DNA of 60,000 nt from Mesostigma viride (Eukaryota; Streptophyta; Mesostigmatophyceae; Mesostigmatales; Mesostigmataceae): the NCBI GenBank assembly GCA_009746045.1, contig RPFO01000645.1, forward strand, positions 843,728-903,727, read 5' to 3'. The position numbers and the translations under genes were made by a program. Position 1 is the stretch's first letter. Every line of letters begins with the position of its first letter. The notes beneath the pieces are model-generated. The model was not told the DNA's origin. It was given only the letters and a program-made list of their open reading frames with translations, and did not search any database. Shown here in pieces: positions 31,701 through 42,170 of this stretch.

Positions 31701-31768
31701 GGAGAAAGAGGGATTCGAACCCTTGGGAAAGTTACCCCATACATAGCATTCCACTCGGACATTTCTCC
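31701..31768 (-). tRNA. tRNA-Ser-like gene, truncated (probable pseudogene)
   Basis: On the minus strand the 7-bp acceptor stem GGAGAAA/TTTCTCC is perfect. The T-arm AGGGTTCGAATCCCT has an ideal B box, and TGTCCGAGTGG resembles the 5' part of a tRNA-Ser D-arm (A box). At 68 nt it is too short for a class II tRNA with both anticodon and variable arms. Only one further stem (TGGGG...TCCCA type) can form, and an anticodon cannot be assigned safely. It may be a decayed tRNA-Ser or a tRNA-derived repeat. Confidence 0.5.
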
Positions 31769-31794
31769 GAAAAATAGGTCACGTAAGCTAAGGG

Positions 31795-31862
31795 TGGAGA
31801 GTTAAGGGTGTAGGTTGTAGGATGTATGGTGTAGGGTGTAGGGTGTAGGGTGTAGGGTGTCT
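31795..31862. repeat. Degenerate interstitial telomere-like tract, G-rich strand
   Basis: TTAAGGGTGTAGGTTGTAGG grades into about five tandem TGTAGGG heptamers, one base from TTTAGGG. G-rich orientation, opposite to the C-rich tract at 6032-6064. Confidence 0.65.
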
Positions 31863-32317
31863 TGAGCTTTCTATTTTGAGATCAATAGATAGTCCCCTTC
31901 CATGATCATGTGCGTGAGCTGGTTATGATTTTCATCTATGGCGTGTGTGGCCACATCGTGTATTTACAACAACTTTCTAGCCATGGATAACTTGGACAAG
32001 GTAAAAACGTGTTGGTTCCAGAATACATGTGATCGCTGCATTGTCATCTACAATGTACAAATTAATTACTTAAAAGCTACGGATTTCGGGGCTAAGTTTT
32101 TATGGGTAGAGATTGGCAAGGGTGTTTTTATCTTGCCACTTGGTCACTTGGTGTGCATTACGTCTGTTCGTGCGTTGGACTCAAAAAACTGTCCGTGTGT
32201 GGTGGTGGACTTTTCCTCACGGGCAGTCGCCATATGTCATACAAGCACTTGTTCGGCGTACCACTAGCTCGTGGATGTCACCATTGTAATTTTGCGTTGT
32301 AACAGCATTTCTCGGAG
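31863..32317. other. Unique sequence, no gene recognised
   Basis: Short ORFs only (up to 109 codons from 31938, + strand) without domain signal. Confidence 0.4.
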
Positions 32318-32331
32318 CCAACGGCCGTTGG
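32318..32331. repeat. Dispersed palindrome CCAACGGCCGTTGG
   Basis: Flanks TTTCTCGGAG and ACTCCGAAAA keep the TTTC-N6 / N5-GAAA spacing. The palindrome extends imperfectly outward (CGGAG...CTCCG). Confidence 0.9.
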
Positions 32332-32584
32332 ACTCCGAAAAACTGATAACCTTGTCTAAAGGTGTGTGCGTGAGATGGCACATGTGCATCGTCGGGGGGA
32401 GTTTTCTCAAGAGCCACATGTGGTAGTGTAAGGTGGGCATGCTTAGTGCGTACGGGTGGGAGGGACAAGAGGTGCAGAAGTTGACGGCTTTTGACCTTGG
32501 GAAATGACAAGGCACACACATAAGACAACCACAACCAAGTGATAATTTTAATGTCTTCACGGGTGTACTGTCAATTTCTCCGAG

Positions 32585-32598
32585 CCAACGGCCGTTGG
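32585..32598. repeat. Dispersed palindrome CCAACGGCCGTTGG
   Basis: Flanks TTTCTCCGAG and ACTCTCGAAAC. Downstream sequence (GTGTGTGCGTG, GATGGCAC) resembles that after the 32318 copy, so the two copies belong to a larger duplicated segment of about 270 bp. Confidence 0.9.
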
Positions 32599-32839
32599 AC
32601 TCTCGAAACCCTGTCTACAATGTGTGTGCGTGCGATGGCACTTGTGCCATGTGCCGGGGGGGGGGGTGAGAAATCTGTCGTTCATTAATTTGTGCCTCGT
32701 CGGGGTGGGCATGCATGAATTTGTGCCTCGTCGGGGTGGACATGCATGAAAGCATTTTCTTTGGTACTCGGGGTTCAATATTTTTGTCTTTCTGTTGAAA
32801 CGTCGACGTGCTCTTCTCCTGCTCTTTTTTTTTCCTACT

Positions 32840-32851
32840 CAACGGCCGTTG
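32840..32851. repeat. Degenerate copy of the palindrome (CAACGGCCGTTG)
   Basis: The 12-bp core is kept and the outer C is changed (TCAACGGCCGTTGG). TTTC lies upstream but the downstream GAAA is replaced. Confidence 0.75.
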
Positions 32852-33306
32852 GTGCTTTCAAACTTGCCCAGCGTTATGACTAGGATGCCCTTCTTTACTG
32901 CTAGCCACCGCCGCTTGTGTACTGTACAATGCTAGAATTAGGCCGGGGTAATGGTACACAACCACCGCGTCCCCAGTGCAAGGTTTGTGAATGCGCTAGT
33001 TCGTAAAAAATTCGGCACTTGGAGGGTCCGAACCACTGACCTCACTGTTGTTATTTCAACATGTCCTGAACGAAAAAGCTGCGTAAAGGATACGTTAACC
33101 GTCCCCTGTTATTCTTGATTATATACATTACATTAGAGTGACGTACACACGCGGTTGGTGGTCCGTTTAACGGTGTGTTTCCGTACTTGCCAACTGAACT
33201 TGCAAACTGACTGACTGGATCCGTTACGACTAACAAGTGAACGACGAGTGAGCTACTATAGTTTTGTTCAGTTCTATGTGTCTATATGTACATAGCCGTT
33301 TATTCA

Positions 33307-33522
33307 AAACCGTTGCGTGGGCCCACCTTCATTAGGATTCGCTGATACTCATTTCCCCTCTCACCTCTTTGGTCCATAATTGGCTAATAAAATATACCCA
33401 TTTCCCCGAAAAAACCGTTGCGTGGATACCTTGATTCTGGGTTCGCTGATACTTGTTTCCCATTTTAAATCTCCCGTCCATAATTGGATACATGTAATGT
33501 AGGAGGATACCCACTTGCCCGA
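33307..33522. repeat. Diverged tandem duplication, about 105-112-bp unit
   Basis: AAAACCGTTGCGTGG, ATTCGCTGATACT, TTTCCC, GTCCATAATTGG and ATACCCA recur in the same order in 33307-33410 and 33411-33522. No coding signal. Confidence 0.75.
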
Positions 33523-33957
33523 AATCCGCGTAACGGGTGGTTAATACTGCTGTAAGCGGAACCACAGACAAATCTGCGTAACGGGCTAACATTATTGTCC
33601 TCGTTTTTCATGTACTGGTTTTTGCACGCAGGACGCCATTCGCAACACCGCCTGACGGAGTCGGATGGACCGGACGTGCGTGAGGCTGCTGTTCACAGTC
33701 GTCAAGTTGGCAGACATTAATATCAACACGGTCACGAGAATTCGTCCAGAGAATAATTGATGCTTGTGACGTGCTCGACGGCTGCGATGACCGAGATGAT
33801 GCGTGTAGTGCACAGCGTCCGAGACGTCGCGACACCCGTGGCTGTCCTGTTGATGCGAACGCACGGTGACGAGACGGAGCCCATTATATAGGTGGATTAC
33901 AAGTTAGAACGGCCCGCGCGGTTGCACTGTTTAATCGCGAACGTGGATTTTGCGGAG

Positions 33958-33971
33958 CCGACGGCCGTTGG
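33958..33971. repeat. Diverged palindrome copy (CCGACGGCCGTTGG)
   Basis: One mismatch from the consensus. Flanked by TTTGCGGAG and GGATTGGAAAT, still close to the TTTC / GAAA frame. Confidence 0.75.
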
Positions 33972-34490
33972 GGATTGGAAATCTGATGATATCGGGGCTG
34001 CGCACGACATCGAGGAACTGGGGATCGACGTAGGTCTACAGGCTCACTTGTCCGTCAACATGTATGGCCTCGCTTGACTGTCATCATCTTGACATGTACA
34101 TAACTAGTTCATATACCATGCATTTGACACTGCCTGCACGTGGATTTTCCAGACATATATTGAGGGTAATTATAACTCGAAAGCACTACGTACGATTGAG
34201 ACGTCCGGTCGTAGAGCAGATGCACTGGAGCTTTCTGATCTTCCAATTGATGGGTCTGTAATTATGTAAGATATTCAGATATCGCGATGACTCGAGCATC
34301 GATGCATGGAATGTAATAATGTATTTCATTCAATTATACATCCAATTTAACTCCGCAATTGAGGGGCGCACATGTCCTTCAGCCCGAGACAACATTTCCC
34401 AAGTAATTTTCGATTAGTGATTTAGTGTGGGCCTTCCCTGTTGTTGATAGATTCTCTGCTGCCCATACATGCGGCGTGGGACACAACAAC
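33972..34490. other. AT-rich unique sequence, no gene recognised
   Basis: No ORF above 65 codons with any domain signal; no strong repeat until the trinucleotide tract. Confidence 0.4.
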
Positions 34491-34755
<265 letters not shown>

Positions 34756-35084
34756 GGTAACTACACGGTCATAAATTATAGGACACGTGGCGAGACTAGC
34801 AGTGATCTTGGCGGCGTCAGCAGATACAAGTCCTGACTGTGCCGACTACCTCCCTAGCGTATATATAAATGCCACGTGTCACACGTCCACTGAACGTGCA
34901 CTCCGTTTCGCCCCGACGGACCCAATTTGGCACAGGTGTGCGCTCAGCCATTTTTCACTTTCGCTGGTGACGGACGGCGCTGGACGGCAAAAAAGTGTGT
35001 GGGCTCAAGTAGGAAAATGGGGGGGTATGTCCTCCCCCCTCTTTTCAGTGATTCTCGGCGCAGTATATCGTTGCCAAGTACCGC

Positions 35085-35688
35085 CTGCATATGGTAGCTG
35101 CCCGCACCCTCCCCTCCTTGCCAGTTGCCTCGATCCGCGTCGACAGCTTGCTGTCCACCGCCAAGCACCGACAGTGGTCGCCGCCAGGCAGTTGCTCCGC
35201 AGCAACAGGGACCCGACCGCCAAGCCTCAGCTGCAAGCGGCTCTGCGGGTCGCCTACGAGCAAGCTGAGAAGGCCGACGCTCAGCAGATGCATGGTCAAG
35301 GACCAGGCTGCGCACCTGCCAGCAGAAGAATGACGGCAAGGGGGCCTGGTTCTGGTACAAGCGCCTTGGACACCCGGACGGCCTCGGGCGACCCCATTGA
35401 TCGCCACGATGTTCCCGGCCGGCACCGCCGGGCAAAGCTGCCAGCTCCGCAGTGACCTGTTGGGTCGCGGCCACTGCAGAGGTCTTGCATGGGGACAGCT
35501 GCGCCGCCCCCGCCCCTGCTACCCGGCCGCGCGCCGCTGCCGCCCGCCAGGCCGCCGTGCATGGCAGGTGGCCCAGGCTGCCGGCAGCCGGGCCCCCGGC
35601 CCCGCCCAGACCTGTCAGTGGCGGACTACCTCAGTATGACTCAGTGTCCCCCCGCAGTGACCGGCCCGCTCGGCGACCCGTCAGACAT
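35085..35688 (+). pseudogene. LINE, decayed copy, 5' part (split by element A)
   Basis: From about 35280 the DNA matches the LINE copy at 36560 onward (ATGGTCAAGGACC, GACGGCAAGGGGGCCTGG, TGGTACAAGCGCCT). Upstream, one frame reads LLRSNRDPTAKPQLQAALR and AYEQAEKADAQQMHG, a plausible helical linker before the RT. It differs from the other copy by short insertions that make palindromes (ATGC after CAGATG near 35288, GATC near 35399, TGCA near 35488) and by larger replacements, so no frame survives. The sequence breaks at GACAT (35684-35688) and resumes at 51075. The left boundary is uncertain. Confidence 0.75.
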
Positions 35689-35722
35689 GAGGGGATTCAT
35701 AAGTGTTTGCTCAATTTCATAA
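35689..35722 (+). repeat. Element A left terminal inverted repeat
   Basis: GAGGGGATTCATAAGTG followed by TTTGCTCAATTTCATAA; pairs with 51041-51074. Confidence 0.85.
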
Positions 35723-35795
35723 ATTTTACTCAATTTTTCCACATGTGATTAAATCCTTATATTTGTCAATAAAGCAGGGGTCATCCAGCCTTCAG

Positions 35796-36545
35796 ACCAT
35801 GAAAATAGACCACCCACAAAAATTGGGCTCATTCTGAGCTCAAATGGTGACATGTGACAGCATACATGTGCAGTTTTTTGTCATTTTCCCCCTTTTCTTA
35901 CATGAAACAAATATGAATAGTGAACAAATGAACTCATATCAGGCTGGATTCTTGCAGGCAGCATTTATACCATGAAAATAGACCACCCACAAAAATTGGG
36001 CTCATTCTGAGCTCAAATGGTGACATGTGACAGCATACATGTGCAGTTTTTCGTCATTTTCCCCCTTTTCTTACATGAAACAAATATGAACAGTGGACAA
36101 ATGAACTCGTATCAGGCTGGGTTCTTGCAGGCAGCATCTAGACCATGAAAATAGACCACCCACAAAAATTGGGCTCATTCTGAGCTCAAATGGTGACATG
36201 TGACAGCATACATGTGCAGTTTTTCGTCATTTTCCCCCTTTTCTTACATGAAACAAATATGAACAGTGGACAAATGAACTCGTATCAGGCTGGGTTCTTG
36301 CAGGCAGCATCTAGACCATGAAAATAGACCACCCACAAAAATTGGGCTCATTCTGAGCTCAAATGGTGACATGTGACAGCATACATGTGCAGTTTTTCGT
36401 CATTTTCCCCCTTTTCTTACATGAAACAAATATGAACAGTGAACAAATGAACTCATATCAGGCTGGGTTCTTGCAGGCAGCATCTAGACCATGAAAATAG
36501 ACCACCCACAAAAATTGGGCTCATTCTGAGCTCAAATGGTGACAT
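35796..36545 (+). repeat. 173-bp satellite, left arm, outer part (4.3 copies)
   Basis: ACCATGAAAATAGACCACCC starts copies at 35796, 35969, 36142, 36315 and 36488, exactly 173 bp apart. The array breaks off at GGTGACAT where the LINE begins. Confidence 0.95.
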
Positions 36546-36568
36546 TAATTAATTAATTCAGTCAGCAG

Positions 36569-38532
36569 ATGGTCAAGGACCTGCGCAGCTGCCAGCAGAA
36601 GCACGACGGCAAGGGGGCCTGGTTCTGGTACAAGCGCCTCGGGCACCCGGACGGCCTCGGCCGGCCCCACCGCCACGACGTCCCCGGCGCCCCAGCCAAG
36701 CGGCTTCGTACCTGGGCCACGGCCACGGCCGAGGTCGTGGGGACAGCTGCGCCGCCCCCACCCCTGCTCCCAGCCGCCGCCGCCCGCCCGGCCGCCCTGG
36801 CCGGCCCCGCAGGGCCCCCGGCCCCGCCTAGGTCAGCGGCGGACTACCTAGTCCCCCCGCTGGTCGGCCCACTTGGCGACCCGTCTGACATGCCTCCTTT
36901 CACCTCTCGCGAGGTCACGGAGGCGGTCCAGCGCCTGCGTTATGACGCAGCCACCGGCTCTGACGAGATTCCGGCCGCAGTTGTAAAACTTGCAGCCGAA
37001 TTCGAGGACACAGGTGTTATGCTGCTCTTCCGGGACATCTGCAACCGCCTTCTGCTGTCGTCGCAACCACCTCCAGCGGCCTGGCAACACAGTTTTCGCA
37101 CGATGCTGTACAAGAACAAGGGGTCGCCTGCCGACCCCGGCAACTACAGAGGGGTGTGCATTCAAAGTGCCCCCCTCAAGCTTCTTATGCGGCTCATCCT
37201 GAACCGCCTGCGCACGGCCCTGGACGGTCACCTCAGCGAGACTCAGCACGGCTTCCGTTCAGGTCGCAACACAGTACAGGCGCTCTTCGCTACTCGCCGA
37301 CTGGTGGAGGAACTGCAACGCCTTCAGCCTGGTGAGTCCCCTTTGCACCTTGTGCTGGTGGACTTCATCAAAGCCTTCGATTCGGTTTTCTGGCCTGCGC
37401 TTTGGGACATCCTCGAGTTGTTCCGGATCCCCCGCCCCCTGATTGCTGTCATCCGCAACCTGTATGAAGGGTCCACCACTTCGGTGCGCACTTCTTACGG
37501 GACCACGCCCCATGCCCTTTACAGAAGGGTGTGTGGCAGGGCTGCGTGCTGTCGCCCTACCTGTTCATTATTGTTGTCGAATACGTAATGATTCAGGCGC
37601 GCAAGCGATTTGCCCGCATCGTGGGCAGGGAACCAGGAGTGCAGGTTGCTAACAAATTCTGGCATGGCGGTGCGGACACGGAGATTCGGCTCGCAGACAT
37701 CATTTACGCAGACGACACCACCCTCTTTGAGGACACTGAGCACGTGCAGACATGGCTTGACTGCCTGGCTCTCGAGGCCCGTGCAGTGGGGCTTGAGGTC
37801 AGCAAGAAGACAGAGGCTCTGGCGGTTGGGCTCACCACCTCAGCGCCGCCCCTCTATCTCCTAGACGGCTCTCGAGTCCTGTATCGGGACCGCGTTAAGC
37901 TGCTAGGCAGCCTGCTCCCTAGCTGCGAGGTGGATGTGGACCACCGCATCTCCCTCGCCTGGCACGCTTTACGCCAGTACCGGGCCCTATGGCGCAAGCC
38001 CCTGGGCAAGATCGAGAAACAGGACCTGTTCAAGGTCCTCGTCCTTCCTGTTCTCACGTATGGCGCCGAGACGTGGACCCTCACCGCCGACCTGGCCCGC
38101 AAGCTGGACGGCGCGGTCACCAGCATGCTGCGTTCCATTTTCAGAGTAGGATATGCTGCTCATGTCCGCAATGAGGACCTGTACCAGGGCATGCCCTATA
38201 TCACCAGCACAATTAAGCAACGCCGCCTGCAGCTAGTAGGGCACCTAGCTCGCACCAACCAGGTAGACACCTCACGTGGCCCCCCCGCAGGACTGCGACC
38301 AGCCCAGCCTGGCCGGCACCTCCTGACGTGGGCTGGGCCCAGTGATGTTAGACGCCGCAAGGCCCGCACCTTCAAAGAACAGCTAGTAGAGGACATGGGG
38401 GGCCTAGGCCTCTCCGTGATTTGGAAGAAGATGATGGACAAGGCCAAGTGGGCCCAGGTCATAGAGGACAACGAGCCCCCCCCAGTGGGGAAGCGCCCGC
38501 GTGTGCAATCCCGCGGGAGGCACGCTAGATAG
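36569..38532 (+). pseudogene. LINE reverse transcriptase, one frameshift
   Basis: Two overlapping frames (36569-37588, 37531-38532) join to one RT. In the first are a Pro/Ala-rich linker, GDPSDMPPFTSREVTEAV, NKGSPADPGNYRGV, SETQHGFRSGRNTVQALF and motif A LVDFIKAFDSVFW. In the second are MWQGCVLSPYLF, motif C IIYADDTTLF (YADD), TYGAETWTL and the C-terminal RRLQLVGHLARTNQVDTSR of many LINEs. The break is at about 37520, where LQKGVWQGC shifts by one base. Apart from this the catalytic residues are intact, so the copy is young. The RTE/jockey-like look is from motifs; the clade is not settled. Confidence 0.85.
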
Positions 38533-38670
38533 CTCCCCCTAGGGCAGCGTGCGGCTGCCTAGATAGATGATGTAGATAGAATGTTGTTAGATAGATGTAG
38601 TATGTAGCCAATGTAGATAGATTAGACCGGTAGGAATGTGTGCACCCATCCATCCATTCATCGGGGTTAA

Positions 38671-38696
38671 TGCTCCGTGACTCCCCAACGGGAGCA
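38671..38696. repeat. Quasi-palindromic hairpin in LINE 3' region
   Basis: TGCTCCGTGACTCC followed by CCAACGGGAGCA. The same sequence in the opposite orientation, with one or two changes, lies at 53434-53459. Confidence 0.7.
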
Positions 38697-38724
38697 CGAG
38701 TCTAATTAATTAATAATTAATTAA

Positions 38725-39337
38725 TGTGCAGTTTTTCGTCATTTTCCCCCTTTTCTTACATGAAACAAATATGAACAGTGGACAAATGAACTCGTATCAG
38801 GCTGGAAACTTGCAGGCAGCATCTAGACCATGAAAATAGACCACCCACAAAAATTGGGCTCATTCTGAGCTCAAATGGTGACATGTGACAGCATACATGT
38901 GCAGTTTTTCGTCATTTTCCCCCTTTTCTTACATGAAACAAATATGAACAGTGAACAAATGAACTCATATCAGGCTGGGTTCTTGCAGGCAGCATCTAGA
39001 CCATGAAAATAGACCACCCACAAAAATTGGGCTCATTCTGAGCTCAAATGGTGACATGTGACCGCATACATGTGCAGTTTTTCGTCATTTTCCCCCTTTT
39101 CTTACATGAAACAAATATGAATAGTGAACAAATGAACTCATATCAGGCTGGATTCTTGCAGGCAGCATCTAGACCATGAAAATAGACCACCCACAAAAAT
39201 TGGGCTCATTCTGAGCTCAAATGGTGACATTTGACCGCATACATGTGCAGTTTTTCGTCATTTTCCCCCTTTTCTTACATGAAACAAATATGAACAGTGA
39301 ACAAATGAACTCATTTCAGGCTGGATTCTTGCAGGCA
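38725..39337 (+). repeat. 173-bp satellite, left arm, inner part (3.5 copies)
   Basis: Resumes at GTGCAGTTTTTCGTC after the LINE and ends at GCAGGCAG, where the inner inverted repeat begins. Confidence 0.95.
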
Positions 39338-39444
39338 GCTCGGTTCTAAAACTGGTTACGATTTGTAGTTACGAGTAAAACTGGTAACTAGAAATAGGTA
39401 CCAGTACCATCCAAATTAATTAAGCATGGATACCATTTGTAATA
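39332..39444 (+). repeat. Element A inner inverted repeat, left
   Basis: Runs from the satellite edge through GGTTCTAAAACTGGTTACG and GGTACCAGTACCATCC to TACCATTTGTAATA. Pairs with 48619-48731 with almost no mismatch visible. Confidence 0.9.
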
Positions 39445-40263
39445 ACTCACACATTTTAACATATCCATGGGTACGGCATGGAAACATGTTCATGTATGAT
39501 GTGTTCAAGAGTAGCAATGCTTAACATCCATGAAATATGCTCATTGTATAATGGTTTACGATTTATGAATGCAGGGGGGTCGCTACGCGAGTGACCAACA
39601 AGCACTCAAGTCAACAATATGCCCAGAAAGAAGGCAGGGCCAGGTAAAGTAAAGGCTGGTCCTGAAAATGCACCCAGGGTGCCCACAACATGTCTACGTT
39701 ACACCCTCGCTATCCTAGACCCTGCAGCCTGCCGGGGGGGGGCACAAAATGTAACTGGCAGCCAGGGACCATGGTGCAGGCCAAATAGCAGGTGTAAAGC
39801 TAGCTCAAAGCTAGCTCAGTCCAAAGAATGAAATAATAAGAAGCAAATACTTGGCAAGGTTAGGTCCATGATCGTTATTGGAGGCTTGGCTGCCACCACG
39901 GTGCTCGACAATGATGCTGAAGCCTTCAATTATATATAAAGCAGATACTGCAAAGAGGCACAAATAGCAATACAAGCACAATGTAAGCATGACAAGCTCA
40001 AGTTTCCAAGCCAGTCTAGCTCACTTGGACATGAGTTAAAGCGTTGGAAACATATGGGCAACATCCCAGCAGGCCTTGAAAAAGTTTTCAGCAACAAGGC
40101 AGTATATGTGTTAAATCAAACTACCACATTGCAATTCTAAGCACAGTGACTTCTGCTTGCTGCTGTTTTGACGACACAAGGCCGTTTACCTTTTCAGTGA
40201 CAACACGGGAAAAGAAAGCATTACCCAGCAAACTTCCTTTAAGTTCCCCGGACATAGGCGTAA
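39445..40263. other. Element A interior, no gene recognised
   Basis: One 70-codon ORF (39619-39831, MPRKKAGPGKVK...) without domain signal. Otherwise AT-rich. Confidence 0.4.
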
Positions 40264-40908
40264 TCACAACCACGACGTTGGGCATCGAAAAGAACCGGAA
40301 TCATAAAGTCTGCGGGAGTTATAAGCTACGATACTCTTGACACGCTTATTTAGAACGACGCGGTTGCGGATGACATCCGGAACCTTGTTCTTGACGTGCG
40401 CCCAGGCCGCCAGCTGCGCGGAACAGCTCAAGAAATATATATTAAAGGACGGTGACGCCCGGGAAGCACCCAGCCTTGCGGCAAAAGTAAAATATGGCTC
40501 GCGCTCGCCGTGGTTTTCGCCAGGCGTGACTGCGATATCACGACGAAAAAATGGAGACTCTTTGACCCATCTAACTGCCCAGGTCCCTCTGTTGCCCGGG
40601 TCGCCCATTAGCCCAGAAGCGTACCATAACCCATACTCGCGATATCCGCAGCTACTGGGCGGAAAAAGAAATTGTAAAACCGAACAGCATACTGACCTAT
40701 CATGCCATCTACGTAGCTTCCAGAATTTCTTCACCGTTGCCAAAATCCGTTCATGAACAATATTTTCGACGTACACAAAGCACCTGCACGTCAATCTCCC
40801 CTGACATTGGTTATCTGCCCCATCTTCATGATCTAACACGCAAACACCTAAAGTATTTGCATAACACAGGCGTTTTGCCCTCTGGTTCTCAGTTTCACTC
40901 ATTGCCAT
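40264..40908 (-). CDS. Hypothetical ORF of 214 codons in element A
   Basis: Starts ATG at 40908 (MAMSETENQRAKRLCYANT) and ends SFRCPTSWL. It is rich in Arg, Trp, Tyr and Cys (CRCFVYVENIVHERIL, KKFWKLRRWHDRS, WAVRWVKESPFFRRD). I recognise no family, signal peptide or membrane segment. Its length is greater than expected by chance for non-repetitive DNA of this composition and it lies in non-repeat sequence. It could be a cargo or decayed transposition gene of element A, or chance. An overlapping 139-codon ORF on the other strand is probably its shadow. Confidence 0.3.
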   Translation of the reverse strand: MAMSETENQRAKRLCYANTLGVCVLDHEDGADNQCQGRLTCRCFVYVENIVHERILATVKKFWKLRRWHDRSVCCSVLQFLFPPSSCGYREYGLWYASGLMGDPGNRGTWAVRWVKESPFFRRDIAVTPGENHGEREPYFTFAARLGASRASPSFNIYFLSCSAQLAAWAHVKNKVPDVIRNRVVLNKRVKSIVAYNSRRLYDSGSFRCPTSWL

Positions 40909-41126
40909 ATCATATTATGCAGGCACGTTTTGGTAAACAATCGCCGGCGACGTTGGTTTTGTTCGTGCGCGCACAAAGTAATTACCGGTAGTGCTTGGCA
41001 GGCTGTACGCACCTGCAGCCGCGCGCGCGCAAAGACGACGGTCACTGTGCTTTGTTCATTCAAATGCCATTTGCATGCGAGGCTCGGACAACACCGCGGA
41101 CTGTTTGAATCAGAATTTTTTCACTT

Positions 41127-41672
41127 TTGGATGGTCCTTCGTTTCTCGCATGTTCAGCCCAGTTCAGGTTGTACGGTCAGTGTTGGGGGTCGGTGCATGG
41201 GTTCTCAATGGAATGCCGCAACAGCCCATTTTCATTGAGAATGCAAGTCCTTTTCGCATGTTCAGCCCAGTTCAGGCTGTACGGTCAGTGTTGGGGGTCG
41301 GTGAATGGGTTCTCAATGGAATTCTCAATGGAATGCCGCAACAGCCAATTTTCATTGAGAATGCAAGACCTTTTTGCATGTTCAGCCCAGTTCAGGCTGT
41401 ACGGTCAGTGTTGGGGGTCGGTGAATGGGTTCTCAATGGAATTCTCAATGGAATGCCGCAACAGCCCATTTTCATTGAGAATGCAAGTCCTTTTCGCATG
41501 TTCAGCCCAGTTCAGGCTGTACGGTCAGTGTTGGGGGTCGTTGAATGAGTTCTCAATGGAATTCTCAATGGAATGCCGCAACAGCCCATTTTTCCGGTGA
41601 AATGGGTGTTAGTTTATTTTCCGGTGAAATGGGTGTTAGTTCTCAATGGAATTCTCAATGGAATGCCGCAAC
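41127..41672 (+). repeat. 109-120-bp minisatellite, left part (about 4.5 copies)
   Basis: Units contain GGAATGCCGCAACAGCC, CATTTTCATTGAGAATGCAA, GCATGTTCAGCCCAGTTCAG and GTGTTGGGGGTCGGTGAATG. TTCTCAATG and CATTGAGAA form an internal hairpin. The array stops at TGCCGCAAC (41664-41672), the target duplication of element B, and continues at 47943. Confidence 0.9.
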
Positions 41673-42170
41673 CAGGGGGGGTGGAAAAAACAAAAATATC
41701 AGACACCATGCTGAAATTTTCCAAAAGTTGGCCCTTGGACCCTACCTACCTAGCACCTAGGCGCTATACCTAGCAAAACCCTGAGCTCCCAAGGGTTTTA
41801 GGGGTCGACCTAGGGTGCAAAATGATCAGCTCCGCGAGCTCTACCGTTTGAGCATATTGGTGTATGGCAAAATTTCGGTTTTCTTAAATGGGTCGTTGGC
41901 CGGCGCGACGCGATACTGGCACGGCACGGCGCTGGATAGCCGAAGGCTTGTAGTGGTGGCAGACGGCAGCATACTTCCGTGCCTAGGGGCAGCACCATCT
42001 TGCGGGCAACCCCCCCCCCTCTATGGTACCTGCCAAAATTTTGGAAGCTCCTATTCGGGCCAGGATGAAGAAAACTCTTGTGCGGGGGCGAGTGCGGGGG
42101 TCCGGGCCAATACCGCACTAAAATCCGACGCGCCCAGACAAGCCGCGCCGGGCCGGCACACGAATTAGCG

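Larger units (their letters stand above)
36546..38710 (+). mobile_element. LINE-type non-LTR retrotransposon inside the 173-bp array
   Basis: Bounded by TAATTAATTAATT at the left and ATTAATTAATAATTAATTAAT at the right, between interrupted 173-bp units. There is no clear target duplication and about 14 bp of satellite may be missing. It encodes an RT and C-terminal domain but no endonuclease that I can see, so it is probably 5'-truncated. The 3' region ends with TAGATAGATGTAG-like repeats and a hairpin (38671-38696), without a poly-A tail. Confidence 0.8.

Noticed and set aside
33010-33070. Minus-strand tRNA around GGTTCGGACCC
   Set aside because: Only a B-box-like word is present; the T-stem and acceptor strands do not pair convincingly.
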